In this document: piece by piece, positions 1 through 10,278 of the stretch | How positions within the stretch are numbered: position 1 is the first letter of the stretch | Layout of the letters: each line of letters opens with the position of its first letter | Assembly: GCF_000209165.1 (NCBI RefSeq) | Contig: NC_009047.1 | Location: 930,001-994,000, forward strand | Direction of reading: 5' to 3' | From: Scheffersomyces stipitis CBS 6054 | Lineage: Eukaryota > Ascomycota > Pichiomycetes > Serinales > Debaryomycetaceae | Length of the DNA stretch: 64,000 bases | Notes under the pieces: generated by a model | Database searches by the model: none | What the model was told of the DNA's origin: nothing | Seen by the model: the letters and a program-made list of their open reading frames with translations, nothing else | Position numbers and translations under genes: made by a program

Positions 1-2566
1 TACTACCGTTAATATTCTGCTGCTGAGAAAGTTCTTCCTTTATAGCAGAAGAGTCCCAGCCGAGCAATCTTTCCAACACAATATCTCTGACCTTTCTACA
101 GTTGGATAAGTCAATCTCTTCTAAATAGCCACCAACACTGGGAACTGTTAAATCCATAATAGCCATGGCGCTCACTTCCCAGTTCGACTTCATCTTCAAC
201 ACTTTAATGTTTCCTGAAATACCAATCTCGTTAACCATGTAGCTGAAGCCTTCATCGGTGATGTGAAAGCAGTTTGAGATATTGATCTGCTGAGGTCTGG
301 TTCCTACGAAGTCGGTGATGGAAATAAGTGCCTGGTCGTCTATAGAAGTATTCCATGGAGTCAAATCCAAATTGGTACACAAATTGGAGGCTACACTCAA
401 CAACTGCCTCCAACGTCTACTGATGATCCTCAACTTCATCAATTCCGGCAATGACAAGAACTCGAACACTCGTAAGAGGATCCTATCTGGAAGAGGGCCA
501 TTGTTGCTCAAGATGGACGATCTTCTTCTTCCAGTGCCACTGATACTGGCCAATCTGATTCTCTTATTGTGTGGCATGTACTGGAAAGCATTTCTGTTGC
601 TGGTACTGTTTGCAAACTGGAAGTTCTGGAAATAATTTACAGATGGTACTACTGGATTCAACAGAGGTAACTCCAATGACATTGGATCAGTCTCATCGTT
701 CAAAAAACTGTTAGAAACTGACTTTCTCTTTCTCGAAAAAGGTTCATCAGCAAATGAAGTGTTTCTTGTGCTAGTGGACATCTTTGCATCGCTGGAAATG
801 GGAGAGACAGAAGGTGACTGGGCATCGGCATAGGAAATAGGAGATATCGAACGAGATACTCTTCCTGATAACACCTTGGCCTTTGTATCACCAAATGTCC
901 AATTGGAAGCAAAAATAGGTGATACTCCTACACGTTGAGACTGAGGGTGTTGCAAGTTTGGCTGAGAAGAAGGTGACTTCTCAGGTGAAGATTTCTCAGA
1001 AGTATCATGAGAAGACTCTTCCTCATCACTACGGTCTTTATCTTGCTTATGGATGATATAATCAATGGACAATCTCGTCTTGTTATCGTGCTCGCTTCCT
1101 TTGGAATTGATGCTATTGTTGAGTTTGTTTCTTTCCTCCGCAGTTTTACGCATATCGTCTACGATGAAGGGGTACTTTTCGCACAAGTCCTCCAACTTGT
1201 CGCTTTTGACCACCATCAATTCTACTGTGGAGATGGATCTGATGCTGGCACTACGAACACAATCCAGGTGCTTGTCGTTGAGAAACGAAAGGAATGACAT
1301 TTCGCCAAAGTAACTTCCAGAACTCAAACGGGCCAAGATACGCTCAATATGAGCTCCTTCCTGGTTACGAGAGTAGTCTATGACTTCCACTTCGCCGTTA
1401 ATGATGAAGTAGATATCAGAATTGGTGTCACCTTTGTGGATGATGTATTCAAAGGCATTGAAATTGATGGGCTCGACGCCAAGAGCCAACTGATGGATGA
1501 TGGTGGAAGGAAGATTCTGGAAAATCGGCAAGTTCTTTATGAAGTCCTGAATCGATATGGTAGCGTCTACATTATGATTGTTAGCAAGATTTGGTGGAGT
1601 GTTGATGCCCAGAGGTAACAATGGTGAAGCAAGCGAAGGAGAAGGACTAGTGGAGATGGGAGGGAGAGAGGGGCCAGGAATCGCGGAAGTTTGAGTAGCT
1701 AAGGCACTCGCATTGATTCCATTTCTTATCGGAGGCAAGCTCGGAGCCGATTCAATCATCTTGTTGGAGATCAAGTTTGGAAGATCGTATTTGTTCTTCT
1801 TATCTTGCATGGCTAAACGTTCCTGAGCTTCATCTCTGATTCTTCTCTCTATCAAAGGGTAGTGTTTTAGTACAGTATTTAAGGCATCGCTAGTTAAAAC
1901 TCCTACCAATACTTTAGTACGGGCTACGACAGTTGCAGTACGGGGTCTGTTGAACAAGATTCCGATCTCACCAAAGAAGCTACCGGCTGCTAGCTCGGCA
2001 TAAATAGACTCTCCATCAGTGGATGTAACGCTTACGGTTCCCTTTAAGATCCAGTACATTGACTTGGAAGGGTCTCCTTTCTTGATTATGTATTCTTGAG
2101 GATGGTATTGCATGAGTGTCAATTTGGACGCTACTTTAGTGTGGAAAGACTTTGGAGCCTTATTGAACAAAGGAAACGTCTGGAGTCTGTTGAAGAAGTC
2201 AGGAGGCACATTTCCGTTCGCATTATTAGAATTTTTTGTATTGTCAGTGTTGCTGGAGTTATTATTGTCGTCGTCTTCGTCGTACTGGAAGTTGTTATAG
2301 TCGAACTCATCGAGTGGTGAGCGCAAGTCTGGCGAGGCAGTATGGATGTGTCGTATTCTGTTGGGGGAGCCGTTCTTGGTGTTTGAAACTGAGTGCGATT
2401 TTGGTACGGCTGCCACGGCACTCTGAACCTGCGACTTTAATGTAGTAGAAGCTGGAGGTTGTGACAGGCCGTTGGAAGACGAGGATGGAGATGAGAGCGG
2501 CGACGGTGTGGGAGGCGCAAACTTGGGATTTCGATGTGGATTTGTGTGGTTGCTGGTGCTCTTCAT
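1..2566 (-). CDS. Cyclic-nucleotide-binding / F-box / leucine-rich-repeat protein, C-terminus outside window
   Basis: An open frame runs from an ATG at 2566 to the left edge with no stop, giving at least 855 residues. In order: a Ser/Pro/Asn-rich low-complexity N-terminus; a first cNMP-binding fold (about residues 145-230) with a canonical phosphate-binding cassette, FGEIGILFNRPRTATVVA; a second cNMP fold (about 335-460) with the less canonical FGEMSFL...VRSASIR; a Ser-rich linker; an F-box (about 690-730, LPDRILLRVFEFLSLPEL); then AMN1/GRR1-like leucine-rich repeats with LEEIDLSNCRKV. F-boxes bind Skp1 in SCF ubiquitin ligases and LRRs choose substrates, so a nucleotide- or ligand-modulated SCF adaptor is a reasonable inference. 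Architecture is certain from sequence; function is not. I know no S. cerevisiae gene with this full architecture. The divergent neighbour is MRPL1, 1.9 kb away. Confidence 0.85.
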   Translation of the reverse strand, partial: MKSTSNHTNPHRNPKFAPPTPSPLSSPSSSSNGLSQPPASTTLKSQVQSAVAAVPKSHSVSNTKNGSPNRIRHIHTASPDLRSPLDEFDYNNFQYDEDDDNNNSSNTDNTKNSNNANGNVPPDFFNRLQTFPLFNKAPKSFHTKVASKLTLMQYHPQEYIIKKGDPSKSMYWILKGTVSVTSTDGESIYAELAAGSFFGEIGILFNRPRTATVVARTKVLVGVLTSDALNTVLKHYPLIERRIRDEAQERLAMQDKKNKYDLPNLISNKMIESAPSLPPIRNGINASALATQTSAIPGPSLPPISTSPSPSLASPLLPLGINTPPNLANNHNVDATISIQDFIKNLPIFQNLPSTIIHQLALGVEPINFNAFEYIIHKGDTNSDIYFIINGEVEVIDYSRNQEGAHIERILARLSSGSYFGEMSFLSFLNDKHLDCVRSASIRSISTVELMVVKSDKLEDLCEKYPFIVDDMRKTAEERNKLNNSINSKGSEHDNKTRLSIDYIIHKQDKDRSDEEESSHDTSEKSSPEKSPSSQPNLQHPQSQRVGVSPIFASNWTFGDTKAKVLSGRVSRSISPISYADAQSPSVSPISSDAKMSTSTRNTSFADEPFSRKRKSVSNSFLNDETDPMSLELPLLNPVVPSVNYFQNFQFANSTSNRNAFQYMPHNKRIRLASISGTGRRRSSILSNNGPLPDRILLRVFEFLSLPELMKLRIISRRWRQLLSVASNLCTNLDLTPWNTSIDDQALISITDFVGTRPQQINISNCFHITDEGFSYMVNEIGISGNIKVLKMKSNWEVSAMAIMDLTVPSVGGYLEEIDLSNCRKVRDIVLERLLGWDSSAIKEELSQQQNINGS

Positions 2567-4448
2567 GGCCAGCGTTGTGTATTGATAATTGTTTAGTATG
2601 AGATTTAGCGTGAAATTGTATGGGAAATTGTGAGAACTAGCGAGAAATAGTGAGGGTTATAGTGGGAACGATAGTGGAAGATTCTGAGACGTGTGACTTC
2701 TGGCAAGCGGAAATTTCGCGATATATGGTACTAGCTGGTTGTATATAGTAGTATAGGGCAGTATGAGCTAATGGTAAGAGCTCTGTGGGGGTGTATGATG
2801 GCCGTGCCGAGGTATGGATAAGAAGATAGTGATGCTTTTTTCAGATAGTTTTTCTAATATTCTGATTATATTTGTGTGTCGCACTGAGACAGAAAGGGTT
2901 TTTAGACAGGTTGCTGTTTTAGGCAATGTAGGGAGAGGGGGAAGCGGAAAGCTCTGGTAACTATTGGCTAGCTTTGATCGCTTAGCTGAGATGGGTGTGA
3001 GAATTACGTTGGCCGTGGTGCTGGCAATGCTGATTCAGTATTGGTCGCTGGCGATTTGTAGCAATTTGTAAATTTTGTACTTTCTTTTTGTATCCTAATC
3101 TCTTTTATCTTTGTATCTTCTTGAGCTCGCTCAAAAATACTATGACGCAATCAAATAGGGGTCTGCTACACAACAGAGCCTCGAATCAGTTTGAACAGTT
3201 GTATATCAGCTAGATCAACCTATCTACAACTACAACAGCAATCGCAACTAACAAGAAGAAGAGTAACGAAAAATTCTATCGATCCAACCCGATGCAAAGC
3301 GTGGTGGAGATTCGGTCCTGCTAGAAAAAATTGCAAATACGCCTACATACGAATTCCAAGCAAAATACCCGAAAGCCCGCAGAAAAAAATCATAGGAAAT
3401 GCTGAAAATATCATCTATTTTTCCGGAGCTATCAGCACAGAAGTGCCAAAAAAAGACGTTTTGACTTGGTTCAGACTTACAAATCACGTTTGTCAGCGAT
3501 GAAGGGTCCATGCACAGCTTATGCCTCAAATTTCAAAGAGGGCTTATGGTGGCCAGCCAATTGGAGCCTGATTTCTCTACCAGTGAAGTGGCCTGGTGCT
3601 TCCCCATTATTTTTGTAACCCGCTCTTCATGCACCATTAACTGTAGTGAATTGCTTTTTTCAACTTGTTCCTGCAGGTGAAATTGTTCTTCGACATACAA
3701 TCTGGCAGAAGAAGCCTGCCAGGCGGATTCTTGTTTCTTTTCCGAAGTGCATCACGTGATAATGTACAATTCCTCCACCAAGCCCAACCCCACCGGTACA
3801 TTTCCAGACCATCATCGGATATATTCCTCTGGCATCCAGCCGAACTCGTTGACGAAGCGAAAGTTGGGGCCTACCCTGTTTGAGTTCTTATGCTCGATTC
3901 TTTGTGCCGACCCCTATCTTGCGCCATTGTTACATTGCATTCTCAGGTTGCACTGTATTAGGCGAGATGAGATCGCTACAAGACTTGGCCCAGTAGTATT
4001 TGTTGTGCTGCAGGACTCTTGCGATACCTTGGCATCGCCCATTGAGCGGGTTTATGAGGAGTAGCACGATCATTTTGTAGATTCGGAGTTATACATTTCT
4101 GGTTGTACAGATTGTGTATCACGTTATACGTCAGGTGACTTAATTTTGGCTGCGACTCTTTTAATCCACTTTGTTAAGGTGAGCCAGTGAGCACTAGTAC
4201 GAGAGGTATTAAGAATTCGAACTTGGAAGAGTGTAAATTTCTCAAGATAGAACACAATTTGACATTATAAGTTCATGTATCGTCCAATTCTTTTGTTCTT
4301 TTCTCTATTTTGCCGGCTTTTCTGCTACTATCTACCTCCATTCCTCTTGCACAACCATTTGGTCGTGTGCGAGCCAATATACACGACCAAAATTTTTCAA
4401 CTTTTTCAGCTTAACTATGACCTCCTACTCTTTTGATCCAACAGCACC
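2567..4448. other. 1.9-kb divergent intergenic region
   Basis: This region separates the cNMP/F-box gene (-) from MRPL1 (+). Open frames here are all about 105 codons or less, overlap each other in several frames and resemble nothing known. It holds a perfect TCACGTGA palindrome at 3752-3759. T-rich tracts and an AAAATTTTT run lie close to the MRPL1 start. I see no tRNA or intron signals. Confidence 0.6.
3752..3759. promoter_or_regulatory. Cbf1-type TCACGTGA palindrome
   Basis: A perfect 8-bp palindrome matching the RTCACRTG/TCACGTGA site of the bHLH factor Cbf1. It lies about 690 bp before MRPL1 and 1.2 kb before the F-box gene, so its target is unclear. Confidence 0.4.
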
Positions 4449-5258
4449 ATGTTGAGCACGGTAACAAAAAGCAGGAGCGTGGCTACGTGTGTGCGTGGCT
4501 TCGCATCCTCGGCAATTGCCTACAAGCCCAAAGATGCCCAACAGGAAGCCAAAAGGAAATTGAGACGAGAACAAGCTGTGAAGCAGAGAAACAAACAGGC
4601 TCCAGAATCACATCCCTTATATATGACCGTGCCGCAGGCAATGAGATATTTGAGAGCTGCTGAAGTAGGTCAACCAGCTAAGAAGACAACTGTCTCCATT
4701 CTTATGACCGTTCTTCCAGAAAGAGGATCCAAGCCTTTGGCAGGTTCCGTTTATTTCCCCAAACCTATTAAGGAGAGTCATGTGATGATATTCAGTTTAC
4801 AAGATGAAAAAGTTAAAATAGCCAAAGAGTTGGGTGCTACCCATGTTGGAGGGTTGGACCTCATTGAGTCTATAAGCAAGGGTGAGATCAAATTGGACAA
4901 AATCACGCATGCATTTGCAACCCCAGAGATCGTCAAAGACTTACGAGCTATAGCCAGACAGATTGGACCTAAAGGGTTGATGCCAGCAGCAAAAAAGGGC
5001 ACTGTCTCTGAGGATATCGAGAGTTTGATGCAGCTGAGTGTAGGTGCGTATCCTTTCAAGCAAAAGGAACAACATTTATCTATTCCAATTGGCAGATGTG
5101 ACTTCAGCGACGAAGAGATCATCAAGAACTTGAAGGCTGCTTCAGAGGCCATCTACGGCTTGCAACCTCCAGGAACTAGAAAGCCAAACTTGATTGGCCA
5201 GACGTGTTTGAGCTCGACTTTGGGGCCATCTCTTGTCATCAACTTCAAGAAGACTTGA
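4449..5258 (+). CDS. MRPL1: Mitochondrial ribosomal protein uL1m
   Basis: This 269-residue protein is the mitochondrial member of the uL1 family, a component of the L1 stalk of the large ribosomal subunit that helps move deacylated tRNA through the E site. The first 25 residues are basic and hydroxylated with no acidic residue, as in a mitochondrial presequence. A Lys/Arg-rich segment follows (33-50). The uL1 signature is at about 169-186, with ARQIGPKGLMPAAKKGTV matching the GPxGLMPxxKxGTV core. The length fits the yeast protein. The start is the first in-frame ATG. It is followed on the same strand by APC4 after 361 bp; the two are not functionally linked. Confidence 0.9.
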   Translation: MLSTVTKSRSVATCVRGFASSAIAYKPKDAQQEAKRKLRREQAVKQRNKQAPESHPLYMTVPQAMRYLRAAEVGQPAKKTTVSILMTVLPERGSKPLAGSVYFPKPIKESHVMIFSLQDEKVKIAKELGATHVGGLDLIESISKGEIKLDKITHAFATPEIVKDLRAIARQIGPKGLMPAAKKGTVSEDIESLMQLSVGAYPFKQKEQHLSIPIGRCDFSDEEIIKNLKAASEAIYGLQPPGTRKPNLIGQTCLSSTLGPSLVINFKKT

Positions 5259-5619
5259 AGAATAGCACATAGAACATCATATCATGTACATACATACTAC
5301 GCATTGTAATGAATACTGTAGGAAAGTAGAATATTTCGACTAGGAAACTTAGAAGAGCACTGCTGGCAACAAGTAGAAGCGAAATGAAATTGCAAACTGC
5401 CAAACGACTGATTTTGTGAGATCTTTAGCAATGATATTGATATTTAAATTTGTTGTCTCCGGCTGTTACTCTTAAAACACTATTTTCCCAGCTTTCGTTT
5501 TTTTCACGCCGCACATACTAAACAAAATATTTGCAAACAAACAACCCTGTCAAAGTTCTGATCTCTATATTTTAGCCAAATTCTCTCATCTTTATCTCCT
5601 TCGATACAATTCGCTCGCT
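5259..5619 (+). other. MRPL1-APC4 spacer, APC4 promoter
   Basis: A 361-bp A/T-rich tandem spacer holding the 3' end of MRPL1 and the APC4 promoter. Pyrimidine-rich stretches precede the APC4 ATG. No further gene or clear factor site is visible. Confidence 0.5.
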
Positions 5620-7599
5620 ATGACCTCTACGGTGCCGTTTTCGGTAGTGCTGCAGAACAAGTTCATGGGCTTTGCCGATGGGAACATCATCAAGTGGTTC
5701 CCCACATTAAACTTACTCGCGGTGTCTATGAACAAGATGTCTATATGGGTATATCGCTTGAATGGAGAACGGATCTACTCCGTTAACAACAAATCGCCTA
5801 TCAATTCAATTGGTTTCATCCGCAACGGAGCGTACTTCTGTTTAGGTGGACTCGATGGTCTCATCAAAATCCACGACTCCAACAATGGGCAATTGATTAA
5901 AGTTCTTGCGAAGACTTTTGTTGACATAAAGTTGGTGGATTGGAGTCGTCACGAAATCACGTTTGATGGCAAATTCGACAACTTATTTCAAATTGATATC
6001 CTCAACAGCATGCCAAAACTTAATAGCACAGACGAGGTATTGTCCACAGTAATGGAGGACACGTCGCCGACTTTGAATTACTTGGTTGTTGTAGACTCTA
6101 CCTGTGTGTCCATAATCTTCAACAACTTCTTGACCATAGACGAAATCTCATTCCCCCAAACAAAACCAGTTTTCTTGCGACATCTCGACAGCGACGACCT
6201 CTTCAACCAATACTTTTTGACGAAATCTGGTGACTCTTTACAACTACTAAGACTAAGAAATACCCTAGGTGAAGATCATGTGTATCGAAAGTATTTCGTA
6301 AACATCATTCTGAAGTTGTGCAAACTTATGGGAATCATAGACTACATTCACGATCAATTGGCTCTTATTCAAGCAGAAATCAAACCACTCTTCGTGACAT
6401 TGGACAGATACTTGTCGAATTTAAAGGACTCCTTGGGTGATGATACCACCAAGGAAGATCTTATAGACTATTTCGTCCAGGTTCTCTTGACTAATTTGAT
6501 TCCCGAGCTGACCAAGGACTTCTGGTTGAATCAATTTGGTGAAAGAGGGTTCAAACGAATCTTGAAGTTGGGTAACTCAACCTATGACTCTGCCAAAGAG
6601 ATTCTCTTCAGCCAATTGATAGCTTCAGTAGAACGTATGATCGTTATACTTAACGAAATCAGCGGTCTCAGCCAGTGGTTAAAGGATTCAGAATGTAAAT
6701 ACCATTTTGGATTGGATCCTGAATCAATTGCACTCGTTCTTGATAAAGCAAAGGAGTTGCTCCGGATTCTGTACCGATTTATTTGGGACATCAATGAAGA
6801 AAAAACTTCATTCAACACGTTCATGGAATGGGTGAAAATAGAACTCATAGATAAGCTTGCCAAGGAGGATGATATGGAAGGGTTTCTAGACTTGCATGAA
6901 TGTTTCGTTATCAAAGAGTCTAAGATCATGAACTATATTGAGTATGGATTGTTCGAAAGTAGAACATGGAAGTACCTTAACCTAGACCTTTCTACCAACG
7001 AAATCTTGAACTGTTCAAAGAATTACCCCAATGATATTTTCAACTCTTTTGACGAGTTGAAGAAATCCTTCAGAGACGGAGTAGAGATAAAGTTAAGCGA
7101 GTTCATTAGACAAAGCTTCTATTTTGATACCAACATATGCCCCTTGGATGTGCCCCTTGGCGTCGACGTGTATGATTCTAATACAAAACTAACTCATCTC
7201 AACAATGATGCGGGCCTATTTTCCACATTTGATGAAATTAAGTCTCGCCTTTTTCTCGTTGGCTTTTCGTTCAAAGACCCTCTAGAAAAGGTTACGAAAT
7301 CTATTTATATGGATACAAAGATTATTGGCTACGATTTCAGAAGTAATCAGGATCTTGTTCTACTTTTGGGCACGAAGAGTGACTATGAGGTGTGTTCTAT
7401 TAACTTACGTGAAGTTTTAGATCGGATAGAAGAGAATATCGAATTTAATAGCATAAAGAAGGTGTCAGTCCTCCATCAAAATTTACTCAGCTTGAAGGAT
7501 CCCAAGCTTTTACGTGTTAATCAGGACGAAAATTCGTCGTATGCATGTGTATTGGATTCTAATAGGCAAAATTACGTGGTGCTTGGTTTGGGGAGCTGA
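5620..7599 (+). CDS. APC4: Anaphase-promoting complex subunit 4
   Basis: This 659-residue protein is a scaffold subunit of the APC/C, the ubiquitin ligase that triggers anaphase and mitotic exit. The N-terminus has the Apc4-type degenerate WD40 repeats: IIKWFPTLNLLAVSMNKMSI followed by WVYRLNGERIYSV (residues about 23-55), then SINSIGF/GGLDGLIKIHD-like blades. The middle (about 220-420) is the long helical domain typical of Apc4. Length matches the S. cerevisiae protein (about 650). The coding end overlaps the convergent RRG1-like gene by 28 bp, so the last nine APC4 codons are also antisense coding sequence. A typical ATG start follows a pyrimidine-rich leader. Confidence 0.88.
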   Translation: MTSTVPFSVVLQNKFMGFADGNIIKWFPTLNLLAVSMNKMSIWVYRLNGERIYSVNNKSPINSIGFIRNGAYFCLGGLDGLIKIHDSNNGQLIKVLAKTFVDIKLVDWSRHEITFDGKFDNLFQIDILNSMPKLNSTDEVLSTVMEDTSPTLNYLVVVDSTCVSIIFNNFLTIDEISFPQTKPVFLRHLDSDDLFNQYFLTKSGDSLQLLRLRNTLGEDHVYRKYFVNIILKLCKLMGIIDYIHDQLALIQAEIKPLFVTLDRYLSNLKDSLGDDTTKEDLIDYFVQVLLTNLIPELTKDFWLNQFGERGFKRILKLGNSTYDSAKEILFSQLIASVERMIVILNEISGLSQWLKDSECKYHFGLDPESIALVLDKAKELLRILYRFIWDINEEKTSFNTFMEWVKIELIDKLAKEDDMEGFLDLHECFVIKESKIMNYIEYGLFESRTWKYLNLDLSTNEILNCSKNYPNDIFNSFDELKKSFRDGVEIKLSEFIRQSFYFDTNICPLDVPLGVDVYDSNTKLTHLNNDAGLFSTFDEIKSRLFLVGFSFKDPLEKVTKSIYMDTKIIGYDFRSNQDLVLLLGTKSDYEVCSINLREVLDRIEENIEFNSIKKVSVLHQNLLSLKDPKLLRVNQDENSSYACVLDSNRQNYVVLGLGS

Positions 7600-8657
7600 G
7601 TAGAAGGAATGGCAGATTCCAATATCGAAGTTTCGTTTTCGAAATAATTTTGCATCCAGCTCATTCTATATTCTTCAATATTCTCGTTCTTGCTGTTGCT
7701 TGTTTGATAGAACTGCTTCATCACATATTCGCGAAAAAGTTTTCTAATGTTGTGGTCGTTAGGGATTAGTTTCTTCTGTCGTAAATAATGACGTATAACT
7801 GGTGCTAGATTGTCCTTTTCGTGATTATGCTTTTTTATCATGTATTTATAGAATTTGTCGTTAATGTTATACTCGGGTTTATGGGATACAGAAGGTCTGT
7901 GGATAGCAAACTCGTAGAGCTGGCGAAGGTCATCTTCAGCAATTGGACGTAGTGACTTGAAAACATTTCTGATGGAAGCTACTTTCTTTTTCAATAACTT
8001 GTTCCGTTCACGAGGATGAATGGGAAGAGCGACCTTATTCGTAGGATAAAATACTTCCAAGGGTGGAATTTTGACATCAAATACGGCTTGGTTTTTGAAA
8101 AGAAACTTGTGTAGCTCTTGAACGTTTTTCAACACTTGTGGAATTGAATCGTCTTGATCTACATCAGAGTATTTTCGAATCATAGTCAAAGCTGGTGACT
8201 GATTGTCTCTTTTGGACTTCAAGCCAAAATGCTTGACAACTGAAACTTCTTCATTCTTTTCCGCTCTTTGTTTCTCCCTGTATGCTTCTAAATATTTGGG
8301 GTCACTGGTTATTTCATCTATAGCATGGACTTGGGGCCAGTGATTTTCAAGTTCTTTGTAATCAATAGTGAGAAATTTATCCTTCCAGCTCTGAGACGAA
8401 GCTGGCAATTTGTAAATAAGATCTAAGAGATCGTGAACACGACTATACTTTTCCTCGACGAGAATGTCGTCAAGTAGAGTCATATAATTGTGAAACTTTG
8501 TAGAACTAAATCTGGGACTATATGGATTAATGGTTGTGAATTTATGCTTGGACAAGTCCATAAGGCGAGATATCATTGCCCTCGAGAGAGGAAGTTTATA
8601 GACTCGTCGACATAGTTGTCTGTAGTGAGCAGGGAGGTATGGTTGCCTATATGTCAT
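7572..8657 (-). CDS. Putative mitochondrial respiratory-growth protein, RRG1-like
   Basis: A 361-residue basic protein beginning with an LYR-like segment (AHYRQLCRRVYKLP, residues 10-23), then LMDLSKHKF and a conserved-looking LLDDILVEEK helix. The order of these elements and the length resemble S. cerevisiae Rrg1 (about 365 residues), a mitochondrial protein needed for respiratory growth and mtDNA maintenance. The resemblance is by pattern and recall only, so the name is a candidate. Nothing suggests an enzyme: the protein is helical and Lys/Arg-rich, with a Ser/Thr/Pro tail. It converges on APC4 with a 28-bp coding overlap. A GTAAGT at 8752-8757 lies upstream, but no ATG-bearing first exon or branch point supports an intron, so the ATG at 8657 is used. 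Confidence 0.6.
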   Translation of the reverse strand: MTYRQPYLPAHYRQLCRRVYKLPLSRAMISRLMDLSKHKFTTINPYSPRFSSTKFHNYMTLLDDILVEEKYSRVHDLLDLIYKLPASSQSWKDKFLTIDYKELENHWPQVHAIDEITSDPKYLEAYREKQRAEKNEEVSVVKHFGLKSKRDNQSPALTMIRKYSDVDQDDSIPQVLKNVQELHKFLFKNQAVFDVKIPPLEVFYPTNKVALPIHPRERNKLLKKKVASIRNVFKSLRPIAEDDLRQLYEFAIHRPSVSHKPEYNINDKFYKYMIKKHNHEKDNLAPVIRHYLRQKKLIPNDHNIRKLFREYVMKQFYQTSNSKNENIEEYRMSWMQNYFENETSILESAIPSTQLPKPSTT

Positions 8658-9432
8658 ATCATGTAAGAAATTGTAGTTGTAGTGTGAGCAGTAGAAGAGT
8701 GTAGAGAGAAAGTTGTAGATACAATTTTAATTTTTCAGTCTTCGCGAAACCCTACTTACCTGGTGTAGTTTGATTCTCCAGATACAGAAATTTTTGGTCA
8801 AAAATTCACTCAATTCTATGACAACCTTTGTTGAGAGAAGGGATTGCCCATTGAAGGTGTTAAGATGATAAGTTATTAGACTCTGGGAATAAAATCTTTG
8901 GATTAGTGGGAACTCAGAAATGATATATTGGAAGTTTTGTTCCAAATTTAACTAAAATATAACCATGAATTTCAAAATTTACTTGAATATTGCCAAGCAC
9001 AATGAAGTAAGAGAATAATAAGGTAAAGAATACATTATAATTGAAATATACTTCTCTAATATAAAATTGTCACTAAGTTTAAGATTTTGATGTCTAACAA
9101 ATGGCTGCGAAATGTTGTCGCAATTATGCTAGCTTAAAACTACAAGACAAAGAAACCGGTATTGGCCATTAGATGCCTTTGGAAGTATTGATCAATCCTC
9201 TAGACAAGTAATTGCAAACACATCAACTTTAATGTCTACTTTTAATCCCATAGTGAGCATTGGTTAACTAATTCAAATCTTCACTATTAACTCTGGCCGG
9301 TATTCACAAAACGAAAAGTGCGTGTTCCCCAGAATTTCTTGATTTTACGATTCTTCGATTCTACAATTTTACAATATAACTCTTTTAGACACGTTTTCTT
9401 TCACAACTTCAATCAGCACAAAATTGGTTGCC
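8658..9432. other. Divergent intergenic region
   Basis: 775 bp between the RRG1-like gene (-) and the two-TM protein gene (+). It is A/T-rich, with no ATG-initiated frame that looks coding. It probably holds both promoters; no well-known factor site stands out. Confidence 0.5.
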
Positions 9433-10278
9433 ATGCTGACTCCATCAGATGAATCTATAACTACTTCAGCTACAGCTTCGGACAACCCTTTGCTCCAGAA
9501 GCTTGGAGCCGATCAGTTCCGAGCAAGTGTCCGTTTTTATGAGGCAGACCAGAAACTCACAGAAACTGACAGAGAGCAGATCGCCGAGGATCTCAAGTCA
9601 ATTCTCTTGAAAACAAATTTTGTAGGCTATGGTTCATCAATTGTGGGGTTCTTGCTTCCTACAGCCTACTACCGCTTCAAGGGAATCAAAATCCAGCCCA
9701 TTGCAGCTCCTGGAATGAAACCATATACTCCATTGGTACAAAGGCCGTTTCTTTCCTTCTTGATGGGACTCACAACTCTTTTGGTAGCAAATCAACAAGC
9801 TGCTAAGTACCAGTTTCAACAGAAACTCAATAGTTACAGAGACACTTATACAGAGTCCAACCAGGCCGATGCTTGGAAAGCTATGGATTACCACCAGTCT
9901 GGACTTTTCTACTTGTACTACTTAAGGACAGCAAAAGACCCTAGTTTTATCATCAAAGACCCCCGTACTTACTCCAAGGAGCAACAGCACCAGGTCAGAG
10001 TTGTTCCTCCGAGAGAAAACAGGTCCCATTTCCTGGAATCGCTAGGCTTGGGCCACAGAAAGAGCGAAGATCATGCTAGCAATGAGCCACATGTTTTGTC
10101 TCAATGGGACAAGATACGTGTAGCCAATGGGTTTGAGATAGCACCTGTGGAATCTACGCCTGAGAAAGAGGTAGACTCTGATATCAGTGGAGATTCTGAT
10201 GTTAGTGATGTTGTACAAGATGAGACTAGGAATGCACCAGTTTCGTCATGGGAGAGAATCCGTAAGGGAAGTAAGTGA
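9433..10278 (+). CDS. Conserved-looking two-TM protein of unknown function
   Basis: The frame opens at a TTG at 9424, but the first ATG is at 9433, giving 281 residues that start Met-Ser (CTG). I do not recognise it with confidence. An amphipathic N-terminal half leads to two hydrophobic segments, about 60-78 (NFVGYGSSIVGFLLPTAYY) and about 106-124 (PFLSFLMGLTTLLVANQQA), each flanked by basic residues; a polar, acidic C-terminus follows. Two short C-terminal motifs repeat each other: SQWDKIRVANG and SSWERIRKGSK at the very end. Helix - TM - short loop - TM - basic helix recalls OCIA-domain mitochondrial proteins, but only as a topology, so this is inference. SEC28 follows in the same direction 309 bp downstream. 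Confidence 0.75.
   Translation: MLTPSDESITTSATASDNPLLQKLGADQFRASVRFYEADQKLTETDREQIAEDLKSILLKTNFVGYGSSIVGFLLPTAYYRFKGIKIQPIAAPGMKPYTPLVQRPFLSFLMGLTTLLVANQQAAKYQFQQKLNSYRDTYTESNQADAWKAMDYHQSGLFYLYYLRTAKDPSFIIKDPRTYSKEQQHQVRVVPPRENRSHFLESLGLGHRKSEDHASNEPHVLSQWDKIRVANGFEIAPVESTPEKEVDSDISGDSDVSDVVQDETRNAPVSSWERIRKGSK

Noticed and set aside
8727..8945. Minus-strand frame ending in a good GTAAGT donor upstream of the RRG1-like gene, suggesting an extra first exon
   Set aside because: No ATG in the frame before a stop, and no TACTAAC branch point between the donor and 8657.
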